Shown: piece by piece, positions 27,884 to 36,296 of the stretch
How the letters are laid out: every line of letters begins with the position of its first letter
Numbering within the stretch: the first letter of the stretch is position 1
Origin: Acidobacteria bacterium UBA2161
GTDB lineage: Bacteria; Acidobacteriota; Vicinamibacteria; Vicinamibacterales; UBA823
Direction of reading: 5' to 3'
DNA length: 64,000 bases
Assembly: GCA_002328835.1 (NCBI GenBank)
Contig: DCWN01000007.1
Location: 41,716 to 105,715, forward strand
Made by a program: the position numbers and the translations under genes
Notes under the pieces: generated by a model
Told to the model about the DNA's origin: nothing
Databases searched by the model: none
What the model saw: only the letters and a program-made list of their open reading frames with translations

Positions 27884-29452
27884 CTAGTAGGAACGGTATC
27901 CAATCTTGCGGATGTTTCCGTCCCCATCGACGGCATATCCCTCGGGCTCACCCGCGTCCCAGGTCAGGTCCGGCAACATCCCGAGCAGTACCTGTCGGTG
28001 CTCCCGGACGATCGCCTGGTTCGCCGGCTGGTAGGCGACGTTGTCCCACTCGCTCGGGTCGACGTCGTGGTCGTAGAGTTCCTCGAGGTTGATCTCGGGA
28101 TAGTAGATGTACCGGTACCGCTCGCTTCTCACCGTGTGCCCTATGACCGGCTCGTCGGTCCAGGTGAACTGATAGCTGGTCACGACCGGCGGCGTCGCGC
28201 GCTCCGGATCCTCGAGCTGCGGAACCAGGCTGCGTCCATCCAGGTGTGATGGCGGATCGAACCCGGCCAGGTCGACCAGGGTGGGATAGAGATCCATCAG
28301 GCTGACCGGCTGGTCGCTCGACGTTCCCGGCCGCGTGACGCCGGGAACCGAGACGATCAGCGGGACGCGGGTCGATTCCTCCCAGAGCGTGAACTTCTCG
28401 ATGTTCTCCTTCTCGCCCATGTGCATGCCGTGATCGGACCAGAGCATCACGATCGTGTCATCGGCATGCTGCGAGTTCTCGAAAGCATCGAGCAATCGCC
28501 CGATCTGCGCGTCGGCGAACGTGATCGACGCCGCGTACGACTGGACCACCTTCTCCCACTGCCGGTTGTCGACCGCCCACTGATGGATCCAGCGGCGTCC
28601 ATGGTCGAACGCATCCTCGAGGTCATCATCTTTGACCTCGGGCAGGACGATCTCGTCGAGGGGATAGATGTCGAAGTACTTCTGCGGCACCTCCCACGGG
28701 TCGTGTGGCTTCCAGGTGCCGACCGCCAGGAAAAACGGTCGGTCGTGTTCCTGGCCGAGCTGGTACCGGGCCCAGTCGACGACATGGTAGTCGGCCATCT
28801 TGTCGTCCTCGACCGGCACCGGACCCCAGGTCCACCAGCCGCGTTCTCCGCCCGGCCGGGTCGTGTTGTCGACGTCGGCCGGGTAGATCACGTCCTCGGG
28901 CGCCCGAATCTGAAAAGGATGCGAGATGTAGGCACTCGGGTAATAGAAGTCCCAGTTGGCCGGTTCGACCTGGCTCGTCGGCGACCAGGGCGGGGCCTGG
29001 CTGTGATAAATCTTCCCGGCCCCGAGGGTCTTGTAGCCCCGGTTCTTGAAGAACTGCTCGAGGGTCTCCACGTCACGTAGCGCCTCGAACTCCCGCCATC
29101 TCGGCTCGTCGCCCCAGTAGACGTTCTCCGCGCCCGACCGCGCGTGGTGCACGCCGCTCAGAATCGCCGCGCGCGTGGGGGCGCAGGCCGGCGCCGGCGT
29201 GTGCGCGTTGGTGAAAATCATCGACGACGCGGCCAGGCGGTCCAGATTGGGCGTCTGGATCGTCATCCCCGGATGGCCGTTCATGAACCCGACCCAATCG
29301 TTCAGGTCGTCCACCGAAATAAAGAGGATGTTGGGCTTCGACTCGGCGCTCGGGACCTGGGCGTGTCCGAGGTGCGCGGCCGCGAGAACCAGGCCTGCCA
29401 GAACGAAGAGCATCAACGGGCGGGGCGTCAGTGACTGGATCATGAGAGGCAT
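27884..29452 (-). CDS. Exported type I sulfatase (iduronate-2-sulfatase/choline-sulfatase-like)
   Basis: 522 residues from an ATG at 29452, 4 nt after the preceding stop; an alternative ATG at 29443 is possible. The signal peptide is LMLFVLAGLVLAAAHLGHAQ. Metal site DD48-49 lies in NILFISVDDLNDW, and the sulfatase signature CAPTR at 90-94 has the Cys that must become formylglycine by an FGE or anSME enzyme encoded elsewhere. Later motifs include GTWKPHDPW and WSDHGMHMGEKE. It matches iduronate-2-sulfatase-like (S1_7-type) enzymes and probably desulfates a polysaccharide or glycosaminoglycan in the periplasm. Confidence 0.9.
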   Translation of the reverse strand: MPLMIQSLTPRPLMLFVLAGLVLAAAHLGHAQVPSAESKPNILFISVDDLNDWVGFMNGHPGMTIQTPNLDRLAASSMIFTNAHTPAPACAPTRAAILSGVHHARSGAENVYWGDEPRWREFEALRDVETLEQFFKNRGYKTLGAGKIYHSQAPPWSPTSQVEPANWDFYYPSAYISHPFQIRAPEDVIYPADVDNTTRPGGERGWWTWGPVPVEDDKMADYHVVDWARYQLGQEHDRPFFLAVGTWKPHDPWEVPQKYFDIYPLDEIVLPEVKDDDLEDAFDHGRRWIHQWAVDNRQWEKVVQSYAASITFADAQIGRLLDAFENSQHADDTIVMLWSDHGMHMGEKENIEKFTLWEESTRVPLIVSVPGVTRPGTSSDQPVSLMDLYPTLVDLAGFDPPSHLDGRSLVPQLEDPERATPPVVTSYQFTWTDEPVIGHTVRSERYRYIYYPEINLEELYDHDVDPSEWDNVAYQPANQAIVREHRQVLLGMLPDLTWDAGEPEGYAVDGDGNIRKIGYRSY

Positions 29453-29456
29453 GCGC

Positions 29457-30323
29457 TCAATTGGCTGGACAGGCTTCCCCGTCCGGGGCTTCGCCCATCG
29501 TGGAAAGATCGACGAACGTGAGTGTGGCGTACGTGGCGATCCCGGGCACGCCTTCATGCCGCTCCGTGTCGGCGGTGGCCTGCTCGACGATGACCGAATA
29601 GTTCAGGCCCGGCTTCAGCGCGTCCGCCGCAATGACGTACTCGGTATCCTCGTACGTGAGGTACGGACCGCCCTGGAACGGTCGACCGCTGTGGGCGACG
29701 TTGTTGCCGAAGCAGTCGAACGCCGGGATGAAGATGAGGTCGCCCAGTTCGCTCGTTGCCACGCGGGCGTTTCCCGCCATCGAGGTCCACGCCACGTTCA
29801 GATCGGCATCGGGATCGATGCGCGAGGGAGAGACCGCCTCGCCATCCTGGCGGAGCGTGACGCGGGCGGCCTCGAGCATGCCTTCTATCGTCGACCGCTT
29901 CGTGAGCGTCAGCGGCTGCCGTTCCATCGACCCGCTCTGCGTCTCGTAGCTGAAGATGTAGGTCCCGTCGGGATGCGCGACATGCAGCGCGGCCGGTTCC
30001 ATCACCCGCTCCCCATGCGCCAGGAAGGCGTTGCCCTCCGCGGCGAACTCGAGCACCTCGTCCGGGCGGTCGGCGCTGGTGAGGGTGCCGACGACGATCG
30101 TGCGTCCCGCCTTCGGCATGATCTCGGTGACGAAGTGATGATCGCGCAGGCTGATCTCGCCGTCGGCCGACTGGTCGTGGAGCGACATCTTGCCCAGCAC
30201 CGTGAACAACACGTCATCGGCAACGGACGGCTCGGGCGTTGCGGGCGTCGGTTCGGGTTCTGGCTGGGCGCAGGCTCCGAGGAACAGCAGCAGCGCGGCG
30301 GCCACGGTGACAGGTCTCATCAT
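29457..30323 (-). CDS. Lipoprotein of unknown function
   Basis: 288 residues. AGGA lies 6 nt before the ATG at 30323, giving MMRPVTVAAALLLFLGACAQ with a lipobox LGAC. A Pro/Glu-rich linker follows, then a globular part without recognisable domain, containing two Cys (near SELGDLIFIPAFDCFGNN and at EACPAN). It immediately precedes the sulfatase gene (4 nt gap) and is likely co-transcribed with it. It may bind a ligand of the sulfatase system, but nothing in the sequence proves that. Confidence 0.65.
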   Translation of the reverse strand: MMRPVTVAAALLLFLGACAQPEPEPTPATPEPSVADDVLFTVLGKMSLHDQSADGEISLRDHHFVTEIMPKAGRTIVVGTLTSADRPDEVLEFAAEGNAFLAHGERVMEPAALHVAHPDGTYIFSYETQSGSMERQPLTLTKRSTIEGMLEAARVTLRQDGEAVSPSRIDPDADLNVAWTSMAGNARVATSELGDLIFIPAFDCFGNNVAHSGRPFQGGPYLTYEDTEYVIAADALKPGLNYSVIVEQATADTERHEGVPGIATYATLTFVDLSTMGEAPDGEACPAN

Positions 30324-30386
30324 CTCAGTTCCTGCGACTCTCGTCCGCACCGTCGCCCCGATGTCGGCGGGCCCGGCGAAGGGAAG

Positions 30387-30403
30387 AATTATACCGGCGC
30401 GGG
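30387..30403 (-). promoter_or_regulatory. Candidate promoter -10, identical to one at 8911
   Basis: The minus strand reads CCCGCGCCGGTATAATT, with TATAAT 65-70 nt before the ATG at 30323. The whole 17-mer is identical to 8911-8927 upstream of the DsrE-like gene. A shared promoter element is likely. Confidence 0.5.
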
Positions 30404-30487
30404 AAGCTGCATCGTAGCGCTCTCGGCGCCGTGCTACTATCTGGCTCCGTCAGGCGGCTTTGTCGTTTTTCAAGGAGAAACCACCAG

Positions 30488-31390
30488 ATGCCTCGACTCC
30501 TTTCGGTCCTCGCGACGCTGACGTTGCTTGCGGCCTGCGCGCCAGCCGCCCCAACCGTGGAGGAGGCGTCGCCGCCCCCGAGCCTGCTCGACACCGTCAC
30601 CGGTGCCCGCGTCATAGAGCTGAACTTCATCTGGGGCAACGACGCGCCCGTGCTCGAGCTGAACCCGCCCTTCAGGATAAGCCTGCCGTCCACGCACGCC
30701 AACACGGCCCCGTCGATGCCGGGCGGGCTGGCGTTCGCCGGCGATGTGATGGAGACCAGTGGGCAGCACGGCGCGCCGACGATCGACGCGATCGGCCACA
30801 TCTCGCACGACGGCCAGCTCTACGGCGGCGTGAGTGCGACGGACAGTGAGTCCGACGCCGGCCTCACGGCGCTGGGCATCGAGAACTACCCGAGCGACAA
30901 GTTCATCAACCGGGGCGTGCTGCTCGACGTGGCGCGCTACAAGGGCGTCGATGCGCTGGACCCGGGCTACGAGATCACGCCGGAGGATCTCGAGGGGACG
31001 GTCGCGGCGCAGGGCGTCGAACTGCGCGCCGGCGATTCCATCGTGATCCGCACCGGATTCGGCGCCTTCTTCGAGGGTGATCAGGCGCGCTACACCGGCT
31101 TCCGGCCGGGCGTGGGCGAAGCGGGCGCGACCTGGCTCGCCGAGCAGAACCCGTTTCTGGCCGGCATGGACACCCTCACGTTCGACGTCGTGCCCGAGGC
31201 CGGCACGGAGTTCCCGGCCCACCGAACGCTGATCCCCGGCGCCGGGGTCTACCTGGTCGAGAACATGAACCTGGAGGCGCTGGGCAGCGAGCTGGCCGGC
31301 AGCCCCGGTGAGTTCGCGCTCGTCATCAACCCGCTGCGCTACCGCGGCGCCACGGCGTCACCATTGAACGCGTTCGCGCTGGTGGAGTAA
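30488..31390 (+). CDS. Exported cyclase-family lipoprotein (kynurenine-formamidase-like)
   Basis: 300 residues. The ATG at 30488 has AAGGAGA about 9 nt upstream. The leader LLSVLATLTLLAACAPAAP is a lipobox signal. The domain corresponds to the metal-dependent cyclase/hydrolase family (PF04199): HGAPTIDAIGHIS is a variant of the HxGTHxDxPxH metal motif, followed by RAGDSIVIRTGFGAFF and PAHRTLIPGAGVYLVENMNL. Here the first His motif is loosened and the middle T-H pair is altered to P-T, so activity is uncertain. Possible substrates include aryl formamides or isatin-like amides; none is proven. Confidence 0.72.
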   Translation: MPRLLSVLATLTLLAACAPAAPTVEEASPPPSLLDTVTGARVIELNFIWGNDAPVLELNPPFRISLPSTHANTAPSMPGGLAFAGDVMETSGQHGAPTIDAIGHISHDGQLYGGVSATDSESDAGLTALGIENYPSDKFINRGVLLDVARYKGVDALDPGYEITPEDLEGTVAAQGVELRAGDSIVIRTGFGAFFEGDQARYTGFRPGVGEAGATWLAEQNPFLAGMDTLTFDVVPEAGTEFPAHRTLIPGAGVYLVENMNLEALGSELAGSPGEFALVINPLRYRGATASPLNAFALVE

Positions 31391-31453
31391 GCCGGCGCGA
31401 GCGGTGGGCCCGGGACGTCGCCGCTGAATCCGTCCGACCCCCGGTCGCGAGCG

Positions 31454-31894
31454 TCAGGCGGTCCGCCAGTCGAGATGGCGCGTGTGTGCCGCGACCGGCT
31501 TGTCGACGACCATCTTCCCGACCGGTGCCACCGCCATCCCCGCCAGTTTCAGATGCTGCCACGCAAAGGGGATGCCGATGATCGTGATCGCCAGGGCTCC
31601 GACGAAGAAGACGTGGCCGAGTGCCAGCCACCAGCCGGCCAGAACGAACCAGACGACGTTGCCCAGCAGGCCCAGGGCACCGGTGCCGAGGTCCTCGCGG
31701 CCGGTCATCTCATCCCGATCGACGATCTCCCGACCGAAGGGCCAGAGATGGAAGAGCGCCATGTTGAAGGCGGCGCGGGCCCAGGGGATCCCGACGATTG
31801 ACACGGCGAAGACGGCGGCGGCCACCAGCCAGCCGAAGGCCATCTCGAGGCCACCGAAGACTATCCAGATGACGTTGAGGAGCAGGTTCATCAT
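31454..31894 (-). CDS. YccF-domain inner-membrane protein
   Basis: 146 residues. It carries two copies of the YccF motif: LNVIWIVFGGLEMAFGWL...VSIVGIPWARAAFNM and LGNVVWFVLAGWWLALGH...ITIIGIPFAWQHLK. Each copy contains two transmembrane segments and the conserved (V/I)xxxxIP turn. The function of YccF-type proteins is unknown. It is convergent with the cyclase gene, 63 nt apart. A downstream reading frame at 31943-32035 is separate. Confidence 0.85.
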   Translation of the reverse strand: MMNLLLNVIWIVFGGLEMAFGWLVAAAVFAVSIVGIPWARAAFNMALFHLWPFGREIVDRDEMTGREDLGTGALGLLGNVVWFVLAGWWLALGHVFFVGALAITIIGIPFAWQHLKLAGMAVAPVGKMVVDKPVAAHTRHLDWRTA

Positions 31895-32035
31895 ATTTAG
31901 AGAGACGGAATTCTTGCCGCGGATGTTACAGAGCCCCGGAGGTTGCCCTTGAGCCTGCTACGCCTTCATCCAGGACTTCGTGGTGAACCACGTCGACGGG
32001 ATCCGGCTCCGCGACGACAGCCGCGGCCCGGGCCG
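31895..32035. other. Intergenic region with a short codon-like fragment
   Basis: From about 31958 to 32035 the plus strand reads, in one frame, AFIQDFVVNHVDGIRL and onwards with strongly GC-rich third positions, as in real coding DNA, but has no start and no domain I recognise. It may be the C-terminal remnant of a gene that was otherwise deleted. It abuts the 3' end of the solute-binding protein gene. Confidence 0.35.
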
Positions 32036-32794
32036 TCAGGGTGTGCCGTCTTCAGGTGCCAGATGGAACGGAAACGGCGTCCGCGCCACGAACGCGTTCA
32101 CCGCCTCGAGCAGGTTCGTGCTGCTGTCGCGAACGACGAACACCGATTCCTCGCGCTCACCGGGATTCAAGTCGTGATGGTCGATCAGCGCGATCTCCGG
32201 ACCGTATGAGGGGATGACGCGGCCGTCGAGGGCGAAGTACTCCGCTTCGGCGACGGCATCCAGCTCCCCCGCGTCGAACTGCTCGTAGAGTTCAGGGAAC
32301 GTCGTCGTGGAGACAATCTCCACGCCGTCGGGCGCGCGCCGCAGCAAGTCGCGTTCGGCAGCCATGCCGGTGACGGCGCCCACTTTCTTGCCAACAAAGT
32401 CGGCAATGGTGCGGTACTGCGATCGATCGGCCGCCAGGATCCGGAGCGCCCGCTGCTCAAAGAGAAACGGCTCCGAGAACGTGCCGCCCGGGCTGACGCG
32501 ATCGGGAAAGCTGGCAACGTTCGTCGCGACCACGTCGACGACGTCCTGGCCCGCGAGCTCCCACGATCTGTCGAACGGCACCACTTCCCACACGATGCGA
32601 AGGTCCAGATCCCGGCCGAGCTGCTCGGCGTAGCGATACATCCAGAGCGTGGTGCTGAGCGGATCGGCTGCGGTCGTGCTGGTCACGGCGATCTTCACGA
32701 CGCCGGGCTCGAGTGTCTCGATGGCGGAGCGTTCGCCGCCGCACGCTGCGAGACCGGCAAGCGATGCGACGACCACAACACGGGCAATCGGCAT
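32036..32794 (-). CDS. Extracellular solute-binding lipoprotein (family 3 type)
   Basis: 252 residues; GAGGA precedes the ATG at 32794, giving a lipobox leader (VVVASLAGLAACGG). It has the amino-acid-type binding-protein fold: VAVTS-like first strand (KIAVTSTTAADPLSTTL), then LRIVWEVVPFDRSWEL, VGKKVGAVTGMAAERDL and the hinge segment VEIVSTTTFPELYEQFDA. No ABC transporter genes are adjacent, so the ligand could be taken up by a distant transporter or sensed instead. The hydrolase gene ends 48 nt upstream on the same strand. Confidence 0.8.
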   Translation of the reverse strand: MPIARVVVVASLAGLAACGGERSAIETLEPGVVKIAVTSTTAADPLSTTLWMYRYAEQLGRDLDLRIVWEVVPFDRSWELAGQDVVDVVATNVASFPDRVSPGGTFSEPFLFEQRALRILAADRSQYRTIADFVGKKVGAVTGMAAERDLLRRAPDGVEIVSTTTFPELYEQFDAGELDAVAEAEYFALDGRVIPSYGPEIALIDHHDLNPGEREESVFVVRDSSTNLLEAVNAFVARTPFPFHLAPEDGTP

Positions 32795-32842
32795 CAGTGC
32801 TCCTCGGGGCGCGAGAGTCACGTCCAGCACGCTCCGCCTGGT

Positions 32843-33886
32843 CTAGCGTCCGCTCTTCCCGGCCGACTCGTTGGGGTCGCTGCCGAGAAAGCGGATCAGC
32901 TCGGCGTTGACGATGTCGGGCACTTCTTCGTGCGGGTTGTGGCCGACGTTCGGGATGAGAAAGACCTCTGCATTGGGGAGAATCTCCACGGCACGCCGCG
33001 CGTTATCGGGGAAGTCGGGCCCGTCGATCTCGCCGCCGAGAATCATCGTCTTCGTCAGGATGTGGGGCCAGTCATCGACCACCGCGTCCATCGATCGCAG
33101 GTTCCCGCCGAGCCGGCGCACGTAGGCGAGGCGCGGCCAGTCGCCGCTCAACCGCTGTCCATGCCGGATGCGAAGATGCTTGAGAAACTCCGGCTTCCAC
33201 TCGACGTAGCGGCGCGTGTCGGTCCGCACGTCGGCTTCGTACGCGCTCTGCATCTCCGGGTCGGCGTCGATCTCGCCGTCGAACGGACTGAATCCTCGTC
33301 CCGCCCGACGATCGGTCAGGCCGATCTGGTTCACGGTCACGAGGTGCGTCGTCTTCTCCGGATAGAGAAACGCGAACCGCGTGGCCATCTGCCCACCGAT
33401 CGAATGGCCGACGATGCCGGCCTCGGCGATGCCGAGGTGCTCCATCAACCGGGCCGTGTTCGAAGCGTGCAGGCTCATGCTGTACGGGAGGATCGGCTTC
33501 GACGACTTGCCCCATCCCAGCCGGTCTTTCACGACCACCCGGTAGCCGGCATTGATCAGGGCCTCGATCTGCGCCTCCCAGTACCAGCCGTAGTAGCTGC
33601 CGCCGTGGTGAAAGACCACGGCGCGGCCGTTCGCCGGGCCCACCGGCGCGACGTCCATGTAGGCAATCCGCACGTCCTGGCCGTAGACGCTGAAGTTCAT
33701 GAACTCGACCGGATGCGGGTACTCGATCTCCTCCATGTTGATCGAGATCGGTCCCCACGCGGCGGGCGGTTCGGGCGGCGGCTCAGGGGTCTGAGCCACG
33801 AGCGCGCCCGGCACGGCGAGCACCAGCGCGATCAGGAACGCAAGCATCGTGGAGAGCGGCCTCGAAGCGTCACGGTCGATGTTCAT
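32843..33886 (-). CDS. Exported alpha/beta hydrolase
   Basis: 347 residues; a strong TAGGAGG lies 4 nt before the ATG at 33886. A signal peptide covers the first ~45 residues (LAFLIALVLAVPGALVAQ). The hydrolase fold has the oxyanion HHGGSYYG loop, nucleophile GHSIGG in AGIVGHSIGGQMATRFAF, an acid in GEIDGPDF and the His in NVGHNPHE. It is similar to epoxide-hydrolase/haloperoxidase-type alpha/beta hydrolases of wide specificity. The preceding gene on the strand is the GMC oxidoreductase (34 nt gap), which suggests shared transcription. Confidence 0.85.
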   Translation of the reverse strand: MNIDRDASRPLSTMLAFLIALVLAVPGALVAQTPEPPPEPPAAWGPISINMEEIEYPHPVEFMNFSVYGQDVRIAYMDVAPVGPANGRAVVFHHGGSYYGWYWEAQIEALINAGYRVVVKDRLGWGKSSKPILPYSMSLHASNTARLMEHLGIAEAGIVGHSIGGQMATRFAFLYPEKTTHLVTVNQIGLTDRRAGRGFSPFDGEIDADPEMQSAYEADVRTDTRRYVEWKPEFLKHLRIRHGQRLSGDWPRLAYVRRLGGNLRSMDAVVDDWPHILTKTMILGGEIDGPDFPDNARRAVEILPNAEVFLIPNVGHNPHEEVPDIVNAELIRFLGSDPNESAGKSGR

Positions 33887-33920
33887 CGGTCCTCCTAAAC
33901 AGAGCGGCTCACGGGCAAGC

Positions 33921-35612
33921 CTAGAGATCACCCCGCCGCATCGCCTCCATGAGGAAGTCGGTCGAGCGCACCGCGAGCGCCATGATCGTCAGCGTCGGGT
34001 TCTGACAGCCGCCCGACGGGAAGCCGGCGGCGTCCATGACGAACAGGTTGTCGACGTCGTGGGCCTGCTGGAACTCGTTGAGCACCGAGGTGGTCCGGTC
34101 GTCGCCCATGCGCGCGACGCCCATCTCGTGAATCCCGTAGCCCGGCTCACGGTCGGGAACCTCGAACGGCTCGATGTTCCTTGCGCCGGCCACGTCGAGC
34201 ATCTCGGCAGCGGTCTCCGCCATGTCGGGCACCATCGCCTTCTCGTTGGCGCCCCACTGCATGTTCACGCGCAACACGGGTATGCCGTACGTATCGACGG
34301 TGTTCTCGTCGATCTCGACGTAGTTGTCGTAGTACGGGAGGCACTCGCCGAATCCCGAGAAGCGCGCGCGCGTCACCGGCTCGAGCATCGCCCGCAACCT
34401 CTGCTCGCCGAACCCATCCGCGCCCCAGCCGAGGTCGACCCGGTCGCCGCCCTGGAACCCGAAGCCGCGCACGAAGTTCGGGCTCCGGGGGCCGTCCGTC
34501 GTGTTTCTGAACCGGATCCCGTACCAGCCGTTGGGACGGACCGGCTGTCCGAGCGTCGCCGGGGCAGGGATGTCGGGAAAGTCGCCCATGGCCCCGCCCG
34601 CGACCCACAAATGGTCCATGAGGTAATGCCCGAGCACGCCGCTCGAATTCGCCAGGCCGTTGGCATGACGCGGCGTCGCCGAGTTGAGGAGTATCCGGGC
34701 CGACTCGAGCGCCTGGGCACACAAGACGACGACGCGTCCCCGTATCTCGCGGGTCTCGCGGGTGGCGCGGTCGACGTAGCGCAGCCCGGTGGCCAGCTGG
34801 CGACCCTCGTCCATCATCACCTGGTACACCATGGCGTTCGTAACGAGCGTGCAGTTCCCGGTGATGACCGCGTCGCGCACGGTCGTGAACGCCGAGTTGA
34901 AGTAAGACTCCGTGGCACACCCGCGCACGCACGGACCGCAGTAGTGGCACGCGCTCCGGCCATTGAGCGGCCGTGTGAGGTTCGCCGTGCGTCCGATGGT
35001 GACGGTCCGACCGAACGCCGCCTTGACCTTGTCGCGCACTAGCGTCTCGGCGCAGGTCAGCGGCATCGGCGGCTGGAAGTTGCCGTCGGGCAGCTCGGGC
35101 ACGCCCTCGGCCTGCCCGCTGACGCCGACGTAGCCCTCGACCAGGTCGTAGTACGGGGCGAGAGCGTCGTACGCGAGCGGCCAGTCAGCGCCCTCGCCGT
35201 CGAACGAGTACCCCTTGAGATCCTGCTGGCTCAGCCGATAGCTCTGGCGACCCCAGACATTCGTGCGGCCGCCCACGAGCCGGAGCCGGCCCTGCCAGCT
35301 AAACGGCTTGTCCGCGGGATGCGTGTACGGCTCCTCGCGATCGCTCGCGAACCAGTGCTGGTTGAACTCGCTGCACGCATAGCAGTCGGCCTGACGTGGG
35401 CGTTCTCGTCTCAGCAGCTCGCGCGACAGATTGTTGTAGCGCAGCTCGAAGGGCCGCTGGTGCTCCATGAACTCGTCGTCGCGGTGCGCGCGGCCCGCCT
35501 CGACGATTGCGACCTTGATGCCGGCTTCCGCGAGGCGCTTGGCCGCCCAGCCGCCGGAGGCGCCGGAGCCGACGATCAGGACATCGAACTCGGATTGGCT
35601 ACTGCTCTGCAT
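33921..35612 (-). CDS. GMC-family FAD oxidoreductase (glucose/3-keto-sugar type)
   Basis: 563 residues from the ATG at 35612. The FAD motif is VLIVGSGASGGWAAKRL near the N-terminus. Further GMC signatures include GGRTNVWGRQSYRL and VDNLFVMDAAGFPSGGCQNP with the C-terminal His-Asn catalytic region. A cluster CHYCGPCVRGC in the middle could hold an iron-sulfur-like or structural Cys set and is typical of this GMC subclass. It has no signal peptide; such enzymes are exported in complex with a Tat-bearing small subunit, here the divergent gene at 35692. They commonly oxidise sugars to 3-keto derivatives. Confidence 0.9.
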   Translation of the reverse strand: MQSSSQSEFDVLIVGSGASGGWAAKRLAEAGIKVAIVEAGRAHRDDEFMEHQRPFELRYNNLSRELLRRERPRQADCYACSEFNQHWFASDREEPYTHPADKPFSWQGRLRLVGGRTNVWGRQSYRLSQQDLKGYSFDGEGADWPLAYDALAPYYDLVEGYVGVSGQAEGVPELPDGNFQPPMPLTCAETLVRDKVKAAFGRTVTIGRTANLTRPLNGRSACHYCGPCVRGCATESYFNSAFTTVRDAVITGNCTLVTNAMVYQVMMDEGRQLATGLRYVDRATRETREIRGRVVVLCAQALESARILLNSATPRHANGLANSSGVLGHYLMDHLWVAGGAMGDFPDIPAPATLGQPVRPNGWYGIRFRNTTDGPRSPNFVRGFGFQGGDRVDLGWGADGFGEQRLRAMLEPVTRARFSGFGECLPYYDNYVEIDENTVDTYGIPVLRVNMQWGANEKAMVPDMAETAAEMLDVAGARNIEPFEVPDREPGYGIHEMGVARMGDDRTTSVLNEFQQAHDVDNLFVMDAAGFPSGGCQNPTLTIMALAVRSTDFLMEAMRRGDL

Positions 35613-35691
35613 GCGCACGTTTCGTCGCGGCGACGGTATCAGAGGCTGGCGACGGCGAGCAACCACGCCGTGTGCTAGAGTGAGCCTGCTC

Positions 35692-36282
35692 ATGGCCAAG
35701 AAGAAGACGGGCGCGGCCTCCGGCGTCCCGCGCCGGAGCGTGCTCCGAGGTCTGGCCACCGGCGTCGCGGGAGCCGTGGCCGCGCCCGGCGCGTTGTCGG
35801 CGGTGGGACCTGCGGAGGCGGCCTCGCCGATGTCGTCGCCGCAGGCGAACCCGGACGCCGAATCCGTACCCGCATCGCTCCTGCCGGAGCACGACCGCGC
35901 AACCTTCGACAGCCTCTGCGACCTGCTCGTGCCCGGTTCCGTCGACGCGGCGGTTCCCGACCTCGTCGACCGCGTGGCGGCCGTCGAGACCGCCGACTAC
36001 CGGTCGGCGCTGCTCGCCGCGATCCGCGCGTTCGAGGGAGAGGCGCGTGCCACGCACGCGGCGCGCTGGATCGATCTCGACCGGGCGGCGCAGGTCGCCG
36101 TCCTCGACCGCGCGGCCGCCGGCGCTGGTTCGACGCTGCACCGGCACCTCGTGCACCTTCGCGACCTAGTCGCCAACGCCTACTTTGCCACCGAGCCCGG
36201 GATGCGACGGCTCGGCTGGACTCCGCGCACGGCGTGGCGCGAGTTGCCGGCCTGCGAGCATTCCGGCGACGATCACCACTGA
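35692..36282 (+). CDS. Gluconate 2-dehydrogenase subunit 3-like Tat protein
   Basis: 196 residues. The leader PRRSVLRGLATGVAGAVAAP is a twin-arginine signal with predicted cleavage near AEAASP. The rest is the helical subunit-3 fold (ASLLPEHDRATFDSLCDLLVPG and the final TEPGMRRLGWTP). Subunit 3 carries the GMC flavoprotein across the membrane and stabilises it. It is divergent from the GMC gene, with 79 nt between starts, and runs 14 nt into the next gene on the plus strand, so all three genes probably serve one sugar-oxidation pathway. Confidence 0.82.
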   Translation: MAKKKTGAASGVPRRSVLRGLATGVAGAVAAPGALSAVGPAEAASPMSSPQANPDAESVPASLLPEHDRATFDSLCDLLVPGSVDAAVPDLVDRVAAVETADYRSALLAAIRAFEGEARATHAARWIDLDRAAQVAVLDRAAAGAGSTLHRHLVHLRDLVANAYFATEPGMRRLGWTPRTAWRELPACEHSGDDHH

Positions 36283-36296
36283 CCCACGCGGGCCCC

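Noticed and set aside
32036..32794. Solute-binding protein as part of an ABC transporter operon
   Set aside because: No permease or ATPase gene lies on either side; the neighbours are a hydrolase and a YccF-like protein.
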